Below are positions 18,037 through 27,791 of a stretch of 64,000 bases of DNA, one piece after another. Position 1 is the stretch's first letter. Every line of letters starts with the position of its first letter. A program made the translations under genes and the position numbers. The notes under the pieces were generated by a model. The model searched no databases. It had not been told where the DNA came from and saw nothing but the letters and a program-made list of their open reading frames with translations. The DNA comes from CAKMZU01 sp965248335 (GTDB lineage Bacteria > Pseudomonadota > Gammaproteobacteria > Pseudomonadales > DT-91), in assembly GCA_965248335.1 (NCBI GenBank), contig CBDFIY010000003.1:868001-932000 (forward strand). The letters are read 5' to 3'.

Positions 18037-19051
18037 ATTCCTGCTGCTTTTATGTTTAATCCCCTTTTTCTTTATGTTGCTTGTTGGCTTATCGCTCAAG
18101 CACTTATCTGCACCCATTGGGTTAACCTCGCCAGAGAAAATTGAGGTTCTTTATGGTGATTCTATTTATAAAGTGGCCGATAAAATGGAAGTACGTGGTT
18201 TTATTGACTATCCTTTTTTGCTGGCGTGGTATGCGCGTTTTACCAATATGGCCGAAAAAATTAAAGCGGGGGAATATGCTGTCACATCTAATGACAGCCC
18301 GCTAACCTTGTTAGAGAAAATGGTTCAAGGGAAAGTGTTTTTATATAAAGTGACATTAATCGAGGGCTGGACAGCAAAGAAAGCCATTCAGTTTTTACAA
18401 TCGAAAGATGGCATTGTATCAACCTTAGACGAAGAAAGTATGGTGCCTTTTTTAAACAGTATTGCAGGGTTTGAAGGTTATAAAAGTGTCGAAGGGTGGA
18501 TTTTTCCTGCCACGTATAAATACCCTCGAGGAACCAAAGATAGTACGATCGTCAGAAGAGCTGTCATTAAAATGCGCGATAAGCTTGATCAATATTGGCC
18601 TGGGCGTGCTGACGCTTTGCCTTATACGGATAAATATCAAGTTTTGACCATGGCATCGATAGTCGAAAAAGAAACCGGAAGACACAGTGAACGAGAGCAA
18701 ATTGCAGGTGTTTTTGTTGAGCGTCTAAAAAATAAAATGCGACTTCAAGCTGACCCTACAGTGATTTATGGTATGGGCGAGAAGTATACAGGTAATATTA
18801 CGGTCTCTGATTTAAGAAATTGGTCAAAATATAACACCTATCGCATCAAAGCATTGCCACCAACACCTATCGCTTTACCGGGTGAGGCTTCCATAAAGGC
18901 AGCCCTGCACCCACTGGAAAATGGGATGCTATATTTTGTGGCCAAAGGTGACGGAACGCATTTATTTTCCAAGTCTCTACCTGAACATAATGCAGCAGTA
19001 CAAAAATTTCAGATTCAGCGTGAATCCAATACTTATAGGTCATCGCCTTGA
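18026..19051 (+). CDS. mltG: Endolytic murein transglycosylase MltG
   Basis: From ATG 18026 (MRNKFLLLLC) the product has 341 residues. It has an N-terminal membrane anchor (residues 4-24), a LysM-like region and the YceG domain. Glu214 in ASIVEKETGR is the catalytic glutamate; LQADPTVIYG and PTPIALPGEASI are family blocks. It cleaves nascent glycan strands in the periplasm and may set strand length. The start lies inside the end of pabC, so translation is coupled. Confidence 0.95.
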   Translation: MRNKFLLLLCLIPFFFMLLVGLSLKHLSAPIGLTSPEKIEVLYGDSIYKVADKMEVRGFIDYPFLLAWYARFTNMAEKIKAGEYAVTSNDSPLTLLEKMVQGKVFLYKVTLIEGWTAKKAIQFLQSKDGIVSTLDEESMVPFLNSIAGFEGYKSVEGWIFPATYKYPRGTKDSTIVRRAVIKMRDKLDQYWPGRADALPYTDKYQVLTMASIVEKETGRHSEREQIAGVFVERLKNKMRLQADPTVIYGMGEKYTGNITVSDLRNWSKYNTYRIKALPPTPIALPGEASIKAALHPLENGMLYFVAKGDGTHLFSKSLPEHNAAVQKFQIQRESNTYRSSP

Positions 19052-19704
19052 ATAAAAAGAGTGACAAAAAAGGCCTTTTTATCGTTTTAGACGGCGGTGA
19101 GGGTGTAGGTAAAACCACTAACTCGGCTTTTATCAAAACATACCTCGAAAATAAAGGCATTCCATTCACAAGGACAAGAGAGCCAGGTGGCACACCATTT
19201 GCTGAAAAGATTCGGCAGATGGTACTTACAGAAACGGATGAAAAAATTGAATCTGTGACAGAGCTGTTGCTCATCTTTGCAGCGAGGTGTCAGCATCTAA
19301 GTCAGCGCATATTGCCTGCTATTGATTTGGGCGAATGGGTGTTGTGTGATCGATTTACCGATGCCACTTATGCCTATCAAGGTGGCGGCCGAGGTTTGCC
19401 CAAAAAAACCATTGGTTTACTGGAAACATTGATACAAGGGGAGTTAAGGCCCGATTGTGTGATTATTTTAGACGCCCCGTTAAATGTTGGCTACCAGCGA
19501 ATTCAGTCACGCAATCATCTTGACCGTATGGAATCTGAGCCTGCGCAATTTCATGAAAGGGTCTTATCGACCTATAGAGAGCGTGCAGCACAAAATCCAG
19601 AAGGGTACCGACTAATTGATGCAAGACGACCTTTAAAAAACGTTCAAACAGACATTGCGCGCGTGCTTGATCAATTAGTTGAACAATGGCTGCAACATGA
19701 GTGA
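19048..19704 (+). CDS. tmk: Thymidylate kinase
   Basis: A 218-residue P-loop kinase started at a TTG (19048) that overlaps the mltG stop. It phosphorylates dTMP to dTDP. Walker A is GGEGVGKTT, the DR(E/Y) region is TREPGGTPFAEKIR, and the lid-region CDRFTDATYAYQGGGR is a textbook Tmk block. It overlaps holB by 8 bp. The dTDP made is phosphorylated to dTTP, which is also the substrate of RfbA encoded later in this window. Confidence 0.97.
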   Translation: MNKKSDKKGLFIVLDGGEGVGKTTNSAFIKTYLENKGIPFTRTREPGGTPFAEKIRQMVLTETDEKIESVTELLLIFAARCQHLSQRILPAIDLGEWVLCDRFTDATYAYQGGGRGLPKKTIGLLETLIQGELRPDCVIILDAPLNVGYQRIQSRNHLDRMESEPAQFHERVLSTYRERAAQNPEGYRLIDARRPLKNVQTDIARVLDQLVEQWLQHE

Positions 19705-20686
19705 GGTAGCGAGTCCAATACTGCCTTGGCATCTATCGCTATTCGAGCGTTTGAATCAGCTGGATGCTGACAAGAAATTGCCACATGCAATGATGTTGTT
19801 GGTAGACGGCGGGCCTGTTGCGGAGACTTTTGTGTCATCATTTGCCGCACGGCTCATGTGTGATTCGCCAACGCTGGTTGCCTGTGGGCATTGTAAATCA
19901 TGTCACTTGATTGCCGCCCACTCTCACCCAGATATTATTTATGTACGCTTGGAAGAGAAAGCTAAACAGTTAAAGATCGAACAGATTCGTAAGGTTATTA
20001 ATTTTAATACCCAAACTGCACAGATTGGCCAGCGTAAAATAGTAACTCTGCTGCCAGCAGATGCAATGAATATTAATGCCGCTAATGCGCTCTTAAAGTG
20101 TTTGGAGGAACCTGCTGGCGATACAATTTATTTATTACAAAGTGCGCATCAAAGCCGTTTGCTGCCGACAATACTGTCAAGGTGCCAGCAGTTTGTTTTA
20201 CCAAAACCAAATGATGAGCAAGCAGATCAATGGTTATCAGCTGTTGTCGCTGAAAAGTTACACCGAGAGAGGTTATTATTTTTTGCGCAAGGTGATCCCA
20301 TCAAAGCTGCCGAGTTTTATGAAAAAAAGCAATTATTGGTGCTTGATGAGTATGCTGAACAATTAACATCGGTGATGTTAAAACAAGGTTCTTTAGTGGA
20401 AATAGCTGCACGGATTCAGAAGACGGATGTTGTATTATGGATTGATTTCTTACAGATTTTATTTCTTAATTTATTAAAGTTGCATCATGGGCTGGCACGC
20501 GAAGAATCGTTATTATCTCTCTTTGTTGAGCTTGCACAAAAGCCACGATTTCCACAAGCTACTTATCATTTTCTTGAGGCAATCCAATCGGCTAAGGCGG
20601 AACTTGTTAGTCAGAATAACCCTAACATAGCATTGCTGGTTGAATCTTTATTGTTCAAGTGGCAGCAAATTAGTCAGCGCATTTAG
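19697..20686 (+). CDS. holB: DNA polymerase III delta-prime subunit
   Basis: From ATG 19697, inside the tmk end, the protein has 329 residues. It is the clamp-loader subunit that works with tau/gamma and delta. The zinc module is visible as Cys55, Cys63, Cys66 and Cys69 (CGHCKSC), as in E. coli delta-prime. NAANALLKCLEEP and LLPTILSRCQ are conserved AAA+ sensor segments. As in other delta-prime proteins, a functional Walker A is not evident. Last gene of the core operon; pilZ, which follows it in pseudomonads, is not present here. Confidence 0.95.
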   Translation: MSEVASPILPWHLSLFERLNQLDADKKLPHAMMLLVDGGPVAETFVSSFAARLMCDSPTLVACGHCKSCHLIAAHSHPDIIYVRLEEKAKQLKIEQIRKVINFNTQTAQIGQRKIVTLLPADAMNINAANALLKCLEEPAGDTIYLLQSAHQSRLLPTILSRCQQFVLPKPNDEQADQWLSAVVAEKLHRERLLFFAQGDPIKAAEFYEKKQLLVLDEYAEQLTSVMLKQGSLVEIAARIQKTDVVLWIDFLQILFLNLLKLHHGLAREESLLSLFVELAQKPRFPQATYHFLEAIQSAKAELVSQNNPNIALLVESLLFKWQQISQRI

Positions 20687-20762
20687 CATACCTAAAAGTT
20701 ATAAGATGACGGTTTTAACACTGCGCAACTGAAAAATTAGAAATTTTTAAGAGGCCAAAATA

Positions 20763-21359
20763 TTGAAACACCAAGAACATATTGTATGTATTAAATCTTC
20801 GCATGTTAAACACAGAGAGTGTGGATTTGTTGGATACGACCTCGCGTTAAAAGATTTGATGCTTGGGCAAAGAGCCACTTTAGAAAATGATGATGATTTT
20901 AGGCAAGTACTGCCCATTTCAATTTTTACCTGCAAAGGAAAAGTTTGGGCTTACGAGCGCACCTCAAAGGGTGGTGAAAGTCGTTTGCATAATAAAGTTG
21001 CAGTAGCCGTTGGTGGCCATTGGGATATGGCCGATATTATTATTAAAGATGGCGTTATTGATCTGGATGCATCATTGAAGAATGCGGTCGCGCGTGAATT
21101 AGAAGAGGAAATTGTACTTACCTCCAAGATTTTGTGTACAGAGCGACTAACTAAAATGATTTGTGCTGATGAAACCGAAGTCGATAGAGTTCACTTAGGC
21201 ATGGTTTGGATGCATGAATTAGATGGCGAGGGAATTGAATCGGCTGAAGATCAGTTAAAAACAATAGGCTTTGTTACGCCAGATGATCTGCTGCATGGGG
21301 ATTATAACACTGAAGTTTGGGCTAAAATAATTTGTCGAATTTTGAAGGAAAGAAAATGA
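20763..21359 (+). CDS. Nudix-like hydrolase
   Basis: A 198-residue protein from a TTG start with GAGG at 20751-20754. The middle carries a Nudix-type stretch: GGHWDMAD followed by an insertion, then AVARELEEEIVL, which fits the REUXEE core of the Nudix box. Such enzymes hydrolyse nucleoside diphosphates linked to another group; the substrate cannot be read from the sequence. It lies directly after holB and may be read from the same transcript or stand alone. No membrane segments. Confidence 0.72.
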   Translation: MKHQEHIVCIKSSHVKHRECGFVGYDLALKDLMLGQRATLENDDDFRQVLPISIFTCKGKVWAYERTSKGGESRLHNKVAVAVGGHWDMADIIIKDGVIDLDASLKNAVARELEEEIVLTSKILCTERLTKMICADETEVDRVHLGMVWMHELDGEGIESAEDQLKTIGFVTPDDLLHGDYNTEVWAKIICRILKERK

Positions 21360-21617
21360 ACCTAAACTGCTATAGCTTAAGTCTATTTTTTTAGGCTTTA
21401 TCTGTCGGTAATTCTTCTGCAAGCGCCTATTAGATTTCATTGATATATTGTAGATGGAGAATGATTATTCGTCACATATCGACTGATATTCATACGGTAT
21501 TTTCAAAAAGTCAGGTGCCTATTTTTTTAAATTGACTGAATAATCGCCAAATCCACATTAGAAATATGCTGTGCTATTAATTAATAGTTCATTAAACTTT
21601 AGTAAGGGAACTAGAGT
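21360..21617. other. Intergenic region before the macrodomain-like gene
   Basis: About 260 A/T-rich bases with no convincing gene, RNA or repeat, apart from the candidate promoter that follows at 21618. Confidence 0.5.
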
Positions 21618-21647
21618 TTGAAGTGATAGTCATAGGCCTATTATAAC
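21618..21647 (+). promoter_or_regulatory. Candidate promoter of the macrodomain-like gene
   Basis: TTGAAG (21618-21623) and TATAAC (21642-21647) with an 18-bp spacer. The start of transcription would fall near 21654, leaving a leader of only about 14 nt. This fits the lack of a visible Shine-Dalgarno before ATG 21668. Confidence 0.35.
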
Positions 21648-21667
21648 CATAGGTACTATAAATTTTA

Positions 21668-22864
21668 ATGATGCAATTAAAACTAACAAAAGTATATATA
21701 TTGATTGCTGCTATATCATTAAAGTCTGTGGCATATGGAAAAGCATGCGGTGATCATGAGGGAGTTTTAGCGAACGACGTAAACACTATAAATATATCAG
21801 CTCAAAAATTTCTAGGGGAGCAAGCCGATAAAAAGGTCGCCATAGTCGTTGCTGCGAATGATGGGAAACCATTCGGAGAACTTGGTTGTGATACGCATAA
21901 AGGTAATAAAAAAGGAAAAACAGCTTTTAAAAATGCACTTTTAAATGGCGGGGGGCAAGAAGAGTCTATTGTGAGCTCTATGCGAGCAGGGTTGGCATTA
22001 ATTGGGGTTCCAGAAGGCAAGTATGTAAAGTCTAGGTTTACAAAAGAAGATGGAATAACGCCCGCGTGGGGGTTAAAGGATATAAAAGGCGACCTTTACC
22101 AAGGAGGAAACCTTAATGAAGTCACAATTCAAGACTTAGCTAATGGTACAGGAGAGGCAAAAGGGATGAAGCCTATAGTGCATAAAGTGTCAAATGCGCC
22201 AATTGCGACGCCAAAAGGTAGCGTTATATTAGCTGACCTTATTTTTACAGCCGGGCCAAATTTTACGGCTAATGGAGGGCAGTGCTCAAGCACTGGTCTC
22301 ACTCAAGTTAAGGATTTTAAAAATAATCAATATAGGGCAAATAATCAAAGCGAGTTTAATTCTTACTATCAATATGTGCAAAAACATTTAAAGAATTGTT
22401 ATCGGGCAGTGTTAAATCAACTTGATGGCGATGAAGACTATGTGCTAATGCCAAAATTGTCTTCAAATATTTATAGTAAAATACATCAGGAAAATGGGGT
22501 GCGCAAAAATAGTTTGTTGAGTAAAGCGATCGTAAAGGATACAAAATCATTATTAGGTGAAGTAATGAATGAGCGACGCTTTAGTAATAAGTTTAAAAGC
22601 ACGGAGTTTAACTTAACTGAGCCTACTATTGGCGAATTAGAAAATGAGTTCAATTATACGCAAGACTTGTATCAAACGGCTATACAAGAAAGGCGGAAAG
22701 AGCCACTCTTTTGGAGGCGGCATGAAGAGCTTAAGAATAAAAAGAAAATTACATGGTTTTCCGAAGAAAAACGGTTTGAGTTAAAAACAAAATACGATGA
22801 GATTCAAGAAAAGCGTAGCGGCTTAATTTATTATGTTCTCCATGCAATGATGAGGCGGTTTTAA
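21668..22864 (+). CDS. Exported macrodomain-like protein with PARG-type motif
   Basis: A 398-residue protein with a probable signal peptide (hydrophobic residues 9-23, then AYGKAC). The mature part shows the element order of a macrodomain: KVAIVVAAND (56-65, compare the VNAAN strand), NGGGQEES (93-100, like the GGG and QEE signature of poly(ADP-ribose) glycohydrolases), ADLIFTAGPN (189-198, compare the VIHTVGP strand), LKNCYRAVL (241-249, compare L..CYRN.L) and VLMPKLSSNIYS (259-270, compare the FPAISTGIYG strand). The last 120 residues are charged and helical with no recognised domain. Macrodomains bind or hydrolyse ADP-ribose conjugates. An exported one could act on ADP-ribosylated targets outside the cytosol; this is inference. 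The gene is isolated, A/T-rich, and next to an insertion-sequence remnant. Confidence 0.6.
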   Translation: MMQLKLTKVYILIAAISLKSVAYGKACGDHEGVLANDVNTINISAQKFLGEQADKKVAIVVAANDGKPFGELGCDTHKGNKKGKTAFKNALLNGGGQEESIVSSMRAGLALIGVPEGKYVKSRFTKEDGITPAWGLKDIKGDLYQGGNLNEVTIQDLANGTGEAKGMKPIVHKVSNAPIATPKGSVILADLIFTAGPNFTANGGQCSSTGLTQVKDFKNNQYRANNQSEFNSYYQYVQKHLKNCYRAVLNQLDGDEDYVLMPKLSSNIYSKIHQENGVRKNSLLSKAIVKDTKSLLGEVMNERRFSNKFKSTEFNLTEPTIGELENEFNYTQDLYQTAIQERRKEPLFWRRHEELKNKKKITWFSEEKRFELKTKYDEIQEKRSGLIYYVLHAMMRRF

Positions 22865-23087
22865 ATAAGGGTCTTTCTATGATGGAAACGTTATCATCGG
22901 TGTTTGTTCGAGTACGTGCCATTTTGAGTAATAAGTAACCTGGGTCACACCGGCGCTTGTTGCAAACTGATTGTAAGTTTTATCAATTTTAGTGAGGCCT
23001 TTGGGCGGGAAACTGACTTTGAATAAATAAAGCAGAACAATCATCTACCTTGAAATTCTAATAAAAGAAAGTGCACATAAATTTTGT

Positions 23088-23830
23088 TCTGGTCAACTAA
23101 AACCGGACACTAAAACTTGAGAATTTTACGCTAGAAATGTTTCCATTAACTAACGCGCTTCGCTTGTTGGTTCCCCGCTCCGATGAAATTTTCGCGAGCG
23201 AGATTCTCATCGTTTCGTGCAGCTCGATAAAATTCTTTTTCCCATTGTATCGGCGTCTCATCACTATTAGCTGAATGGAGGCACTCATTGTTGTAATATT
23301 TTATGTACGCAGCAACATCCTGCTTCATATGTTTACGCGTAGGTTGATGAATTTTAAATAGCCAGCCATGCTTGAGACTGCCAAAGAAACGTTCAACAAC
23401 AGCATTATCCCAACAAGCACCCACATCCCCTATGCTGGCCCTCATACAGCAACTTACGGTAATGTTTACTGGTATACTGCGAACCTCGATCACTGTGAAA
23501 TGCCAACCCTTCAGGTGGCTGCCGCAAATTATAAGCTTTGATCAACGCTTTGCTAATCAGATCTGTTTTCATACGTTTATCAATATGCCAGCCTGCAATA
23601 CGCCTTGAGTACAAATCCATGACTATGGCCAAATACATTCAGCCTTGCCCTGTCTTCAAGTAGGTCACATCGCCGGCCCATGCTTGATTCGGGGCAACTG
23701 GGTCAAAGTTCATATTTAACAAGTTGTCAGCCACTGCATCGCCGTGTCTGCGGTTAGTTGCGATCTTATAGGCTATTCGCTGAGTCACAATGAAGTTGAG
23801 CTTTTTCATAAGTTTGCTCTGGTTTAAAAA
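23088..23830 (-). pseudogene. Degenerate IS3-family transposase (orfB) remnant
   Basis: On the minus strand the C-terminal two-thirds of an IS3-type integrase-core transposase can be read. It begins MKKLNFIVTQ (ATG at 23809) and includes PNQAWAGDVTYLKT, AIVMDLYSRRIAGWH, FHSDRGSQYTS and DNAVVERFFGSLK. It is broken by an in-frame TGA where GWLYLA-type proteins have Trp (near 23640), and by a frameshift between about 23405 and 23450. The sequence GGTCAACTAAAACCGGACA at 23091-23109 looks like the 3' inverted repeat. orfA and the start of orfB are missing, so the element is truncated against the glycosyltransferase gene. Confidence 0.85.
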
Positions 23831-23847
23831 ACCAAGTGCAGTATTTA

Positions 23848-25959
23848 TTAGTTAAGCTTTCGGCACCACAAGTTCTTAGCGGCATCCACAAAAAACCGAA
23901 TGGGTTTTTGCTTCAGCTTTCGTAATTTAACACGTCGCACAGCACTGCTTGGGTTGCTTGTGTAGTTTTTTGATTTTAGGTTTGATCCTCGGTAGCGATC
24001 AAACAGCGGGCTACAGAAGGCAATGGGCTGGCTGCTATCGATAATGAAATCCGTACCAAAATTCCTCACCTCATCGTAGCAAATACGAGACGTAACTGTT
24101 ACAGGGTAGCCATCATCATTGACGATACGGCGCTGGTGCTGCTTACCGAACGAATAAAATACATAACGTAAATAATAGATGAATCGTTCGACGGTTTGTC
24201 TATTCACGAGAAAACCGGCTTTGATTAACGCAGGTAATTGCTCGGCGTTTGTCACTTGAACATTCATGCCATTATGTTGATACCAAGCTTCCCCAAGAAC
24301 ATAAACAGGTTTACCAAACATGGCACCGTATAAGCCAACGCCTGAGTTAATGACAACGAGTGCGTCAGCCAGCTCAATGAGATCGTAGGTGTTAAAGGTG
24401 TCAGCACAAATGGCACCTTTAATGGGGGGAAGTGAGTTTTCCGCCGGGTGTTTTTTGTAGATCACGCACCAGTTGTCACCCAATTGTGAAACAAGCTCAG
24501 ATATCACACGATGGAAATTCTCAAAGCTACCCGTTGCGCCAGAAAAATGCCGGATAACGGTATCATTAGGCTGCTGAAAGGGAACAAAAACGACTTTTTT
24601 TGTGTCGTTAATGCCGAGTGTTTTGCGAACGGTTGAAGGCTTGAGCCGATCAGCTTGTTGCTCCAGCATTTGGGAGCCGTGACGAATGGCGGCAATATAA
24701 TCACAAACTTGTTGCTCTTGTGTGGGGGTGAGTGGCTTATCCCACTTTTCTCTTGCGTAGCTATCACTGTCGGTTAAAAATCCGCTCTTATCATGGTATA
24801 TCGAATCCGGCAGAGCACCTCTTTCAGCAATAATCATCGGGAAGTTATTGTCTCTGCACCAATCATACAGCGCTCTTAACGTATTGTTTGCGTAGGGATT
24901 AGGGAAAACGATACGGCTAATATTATTCGCTGTTAAATAAGCCGAGAGCATGGTGGTATTGGTGAGTTTATCGTCGTTCCCAAAAACAATGTCGCCTAAA
25001 AAAGGGGAAAATGTAGGGCTATAACAAAAAGGGTTATCGCTTAACAATAGCGAGCGGCCAGCATCGGGGTACGCTAAAGGTGTCGGGTCTTTAGCGGATT
25101 TTCCACGCTTGAGTTGTTGTTTCAATAAGCGATGGTTCTTGTTGGCGTTAGCATGAAACTTTTTGTCGACGGGGTGATGAATATGGCAGAGATAAATCCC
25201 TTTATTGCCGAGCCAATCACCGTGTAACCGGTAGGCTGCTTTCCAGCCTTTGTAGCTATAAAGAGACATGAAATTTCCCGTCATAGAGGCCCAATGCTCA
25301 GGTAGGGGGAATTGCGGGTTTTTCATCATCAGTCGCGTTGTGAATTCATAATCCTCATACCCCCACTGCTCGAAGCTTTCGTTATGCCCGCCAACAGAAA
25401 GGTAGTAGTGGCGATTGATGATGATGACGGAGGTGCCGTGCGAATATTTTTCCATCAATGTGCAGTCAGCTGAAAGCATGGCATTGATGGCAAATTGTCT
25501 GCGATGCGATCGTTTTTTCTTTTCGTGTTCTAGGCTGCCTTGCTCGGTTAAATGGATAACTGGGCACATTAAAAACTGATTAATGTGTTTTTCCATATTG
25601 AGCAGTTCTGCCTCTGTGATGATGTCGTTATAAAAGCCATCATAAGGCATAAAATCCACATCCAAAAACATCACTAATTGCCCACGGGCGAATTGAGCGC
25701 CATGGTTGCGTATGCGTGATAAATTGAAGGGGTCGTTAGGGTTGGCACCTGTTTCGCTGTAGCCTAAACCTAGCTCACGGCAACGCTGAACCAACTGTTT
25801 TTGTTTATCGCCTGCGGAGCCGTCATCCACCACCAAAAATTCAATGTTATTGGGCCGTTGATTGTCGTCAATGCAAAATGCGAGGCGATCAAGAATATCC
25901 GCCCGCGCTTGCGTATAGCGCACGGGCACAATGACAGAAAGAACAGGTGCATCAGGCAT
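23848..25959 (-). CDS. Glycosyltransferase family 2 fused to a KpsC/capsule-synthesis-like domain
   Basis: A 703-residue protein with two parts. Residues 1 to about 280 are a GT-A transferase: LSVIVPVRY, LVVDDGS, an NLSRIRNHGA block and the metal-binding MFLDVDFMP. Residues about 430-640 resemble the capsule polysaccharide KpsC/KpsS type: VIYKKHPAENSLPP, LADALVVINSGVGLYGAMFGKPVYVLG and a following W/Y-rich stretch. Such a pairing suggests a polysaccharide chain-initiating or modifying enzyme acting at the cytosolic membrane face. It starts 5 bp after glmS, so glmU-glmS-this gene form one minus-strand operon. That ties UDP-GlcNAc supply to glycan assembly. The exact sugar specificity is unknown. 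Confidence 0.8.
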   Translation of the reverse strand: MPDAPVLSVIVPVRYTQARADILDRLAFCIDDNQRPNNIEFLVVDDGSAGDKQKQLVQRCRELGLGYSETGANPNDPFNLSRIRNHGAQFARGQLVMFLDVDFMPYDGFYNDIITEAELLNMEKHINQFLMCPVIHLTEQGSLEHEKKKRSHRRQFAINAMLSADCTLMEKYSHGTSVIIINRHYYLSVGGHNESFEQWGYEDYEFTTRLMMKNPQFPLPEHWASMTGNFMSLYSYKGWKAAYRLHGDWLGNKGIYLCHIHHPVDKKFHANANKNHRLLKQQLKRGKSAKDPTPLAYPDAGRSLLLSDNPFCYSPTFSPFLGDIVFGNDDKLTNTTMLSAYLTANNISRIVFPNPYANNTLRALYDWCRDNNFPMIIAERGALPDSIYHDKSGFLTDSDSYAREKWDKPLTPTQEQQVCDYIAAIRHGSQMLEQQADRLKPSTVRKTLGINDTKKVVFVPFQQPNDTVIRHFSGATGSFENFHRVISELVSQLGDNWCVIYKKHPAENSLPPIKGAICADTFNTYDLIELADALVVINSGVGLYGAMFGKPVYVLGEAWYQHNGMNVQVTNAEQLPALIKAGFLVNRQTVERFIYYLRYVFYSFGKQHQRRIVNDDGYPVTVTSRICYDEVRNFGTDFIIDSSQPIAFCSPLFDRYRGSNLKSKNYTSNPSSAVRRVKLRKLKQKPIRFFVDAAKNLWCRKLN

Positions 25960-25964
25960 GCCGA

Positions 25965-27791
25965 TTATTCTACAGTAACAGACTTCGCCAAATTTCTTGG
26001 CTGATCCACATCGGTGCCTTTTAGCAGCGCTACATGATAAGACAGCAACTGCAACGGAAGGGTATAAATAATGGGCGCGATAAGATCGGGCACCTTGGGG
26101 ATTTCTAGCCAGGTGGTTAAGGCATTATCACTAAAGGCTTCTTGATGATCGGAGAACACAAATAAATGTCCGCCGCGTGCTTGTACTTCTTCAAGATTAG
26201 ATTTGATTTTTTCTAACAGCTCATCACTCGGGGCAATGGCGACAACGGGCATGTCGTCATCAACCAGTGCAAGCGGGCCATGTTTGAGTTCGCCAGCGGC
26301 GTAAGCTTCGGCATGAATATACGAGATTTCTTTGAGTTTTAATGCCCCTTCCATCGCGATGGGGTACATCGGGCCTCGCCCTAAAAAGAGCGCATGATGC
26401 TTATCGGCGAAGCTTTCAAACATATGTTTGATTTGTTCGTCGAGTGATAATACCTGCTGGATATAATTAGGTATGCTGCGAATAGTCGATAAGGTCTGCG
26501 TTTTATCACTCAGTGGTTTGCGCTGCTCGGCAAGGTAGAGTGTCAACAGTAATAACAAAGTGATTTGTGTCGTAAAGGCCTTGGTTGAGGCGACACCGAT
26601 TTCTGCGCCTGCATGCGTCATTAGGTACATGTCTGATTCTCTCACCAACGAACTCTGGCGCACGTTACAAATCGCGAGGGTCTGAACAAAACCTAAATCT
26701 TTAGCGTAACGTAATGCGGCCAGTGTGTCGGCGGTTTCGCCCGATTGTGAGAGGGTGATGAACAGGCTATTAGGCTGTATGGCCACCTTGCGGTAACGAA
26801 ATTCGCTGGCGATCTCTACACTGCAGGGCAGGTTGGCAACGTCTTCGAGCCAGTATTTAGCTACTAATGCCGAGTGGTAGCTGGTGCCGCAAGCGACGAG
26901 CGTAATTTGCTGGATGCCTTTGAGTGCTGCTTGTTGTGCCTCGGTAAAGCTCTCGGCAAGCGGGCCAGCTTCTGGTAGGTGATGCTCAAGCATGGTTTGG
27001 ATAACCTGAGGCTGCTCGTAAATCTCCTTCAGCATGTAGTGCTTGTACTGCCCTTTAGTGGCGTCGCTGGTGTTATCTTCGATGGTTTGTAGCGCTCTTT
27101 CTACGCGCTCGCCTTGATTAATAATCAAGATTTCACTGGCGGTGATTTCAGCAATATCGCCTTCTTCAAGATACATAAAACGATCGGTAACTTGGCGCAA
27201 CGCCAAATAATCCGAGGCAATAAAGTTTTCATCAATGCCGAGGCCGATAATGAGTGGGCTGCCGCTGCGTGCGACCACGAGGCGATCGGGTGTGTTTTTG
27301 TCGATAACGGCAATGCCGTAGGCGCCCTTAAGTTGCGGAATCATCTGTTGTACGGCGGCAAAAAGGTTGTGCCCTTGTTGCATGATTTGATGAAGCAGGT
27401 GTACCAATACTTCGGTATCGGTTTCGCTCGTAAAGTTGTACCCGTCATTGATTAAGTCGTTTTTTAAAGCTTGGTAGTTTTCGATAATGCCATTATGAAC
27501 CAGTGCCAGTTGATCGCAGGATACATGCGGGTGCGCATTGGTACTTGTTGGCTTGCCGTGAGTAGCCCAGCGTGTGTGAGCAATACCCAGCGTGCCTTGC
27601 AGTGGGTGCGCATTGAGCTGCTCATCTAAGGCGCTTACTTTGCCGGCCGTTTTACTGAGGTTAAGTTGTTGCTCGTTGTTGATAATAGCGACACCGGCCG
27701 AATCATAGCCACGGTATTCAAGGCGTTTTAAGCCTTCGACCAGAATATTTGTCACGTTCCTTGTTGCAATGGCACCTACTATTCCGCACAT
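25965..27791 (-). CDS. glmS: Glutamine--fructose-6-phosphate aminotransferase
   Basis: A 608-residue enzyme (E. coli 609). The N-terminal MCGIVGAIA supplies the catalytic Cys of the glutaminase domain; RWATHGKP and HNGIIENYQ are its partners. Two SIS sugar-isomerase domains follow (VACGTSYHSALVAKYW, LSQSGETADTLAALR, FLGRGPMYPIAMEGALKLKE). The ending QPRNLAKSVTVE is the conserved C-terminal tail. It makes glucosamine-6-phosphate for UDP-GlcNAc. Its ATG overlaps the glmU stop by one base (TAATG), so the two are co-translated. No GlmS ribozyme is expected or seen in this group. Confidence 0.98.
   Translation of the reverse strand: MCGIVGAIATRNVTNILVEGLKRLEYRGYDSAGVAIINNEQQLNLSKTAGKVSALDEQLNAHPLQGTLGIAHTRWATHGKPTSTNAHPHVSCDQLALVHNGIIENYQALKNDLINDGYNFTSETDTEVLVHLLHQIMQQGHNLFAAVQQMIPQLKGAYGIAVIDKNTPDRLVVARSGSPLIIGLGIDENFIASDYLALRQVTDRFMYLEEGDIAEITASEILIINQGERVERALQTIEDNTSDATKGQYKHYMLKEIYEQPQVIQTMLEHHLPEAGPLAESFTEAQQAALKGIQQITLVACGTSYHSALVAKYWLEDVANLPCSVEIASEFRYRKVAIQPNSLFITLSQSGETADTLAALRYAKDLGFVQTLAICNVRQSSLVRESDMYLMTHAGAEIGVASTKAFTTQITLLLLLTLYLAEQRKPLSDKTQTLSTIRSIPNYIQQVLSLDEQIKHMFESFADKHHALFLGRGPMYPIAMEGALKLKEISYIHAEAYAAGELKHGPLALVDDDMPVVAIAPSDELLEKIKSNLEEVQARGGHLFVFSDHQEAFSDNALTTWLEIPKVPDLIAPIIYTLPLQLLSYHVALLKGTDVDQPRNLAKSVTVE

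Noticed and set aside
27114..27455. 113-residue plus-strand frame inside glmS
   Set aside because: Antisense shadow of an unambiguous glmS reading frame.
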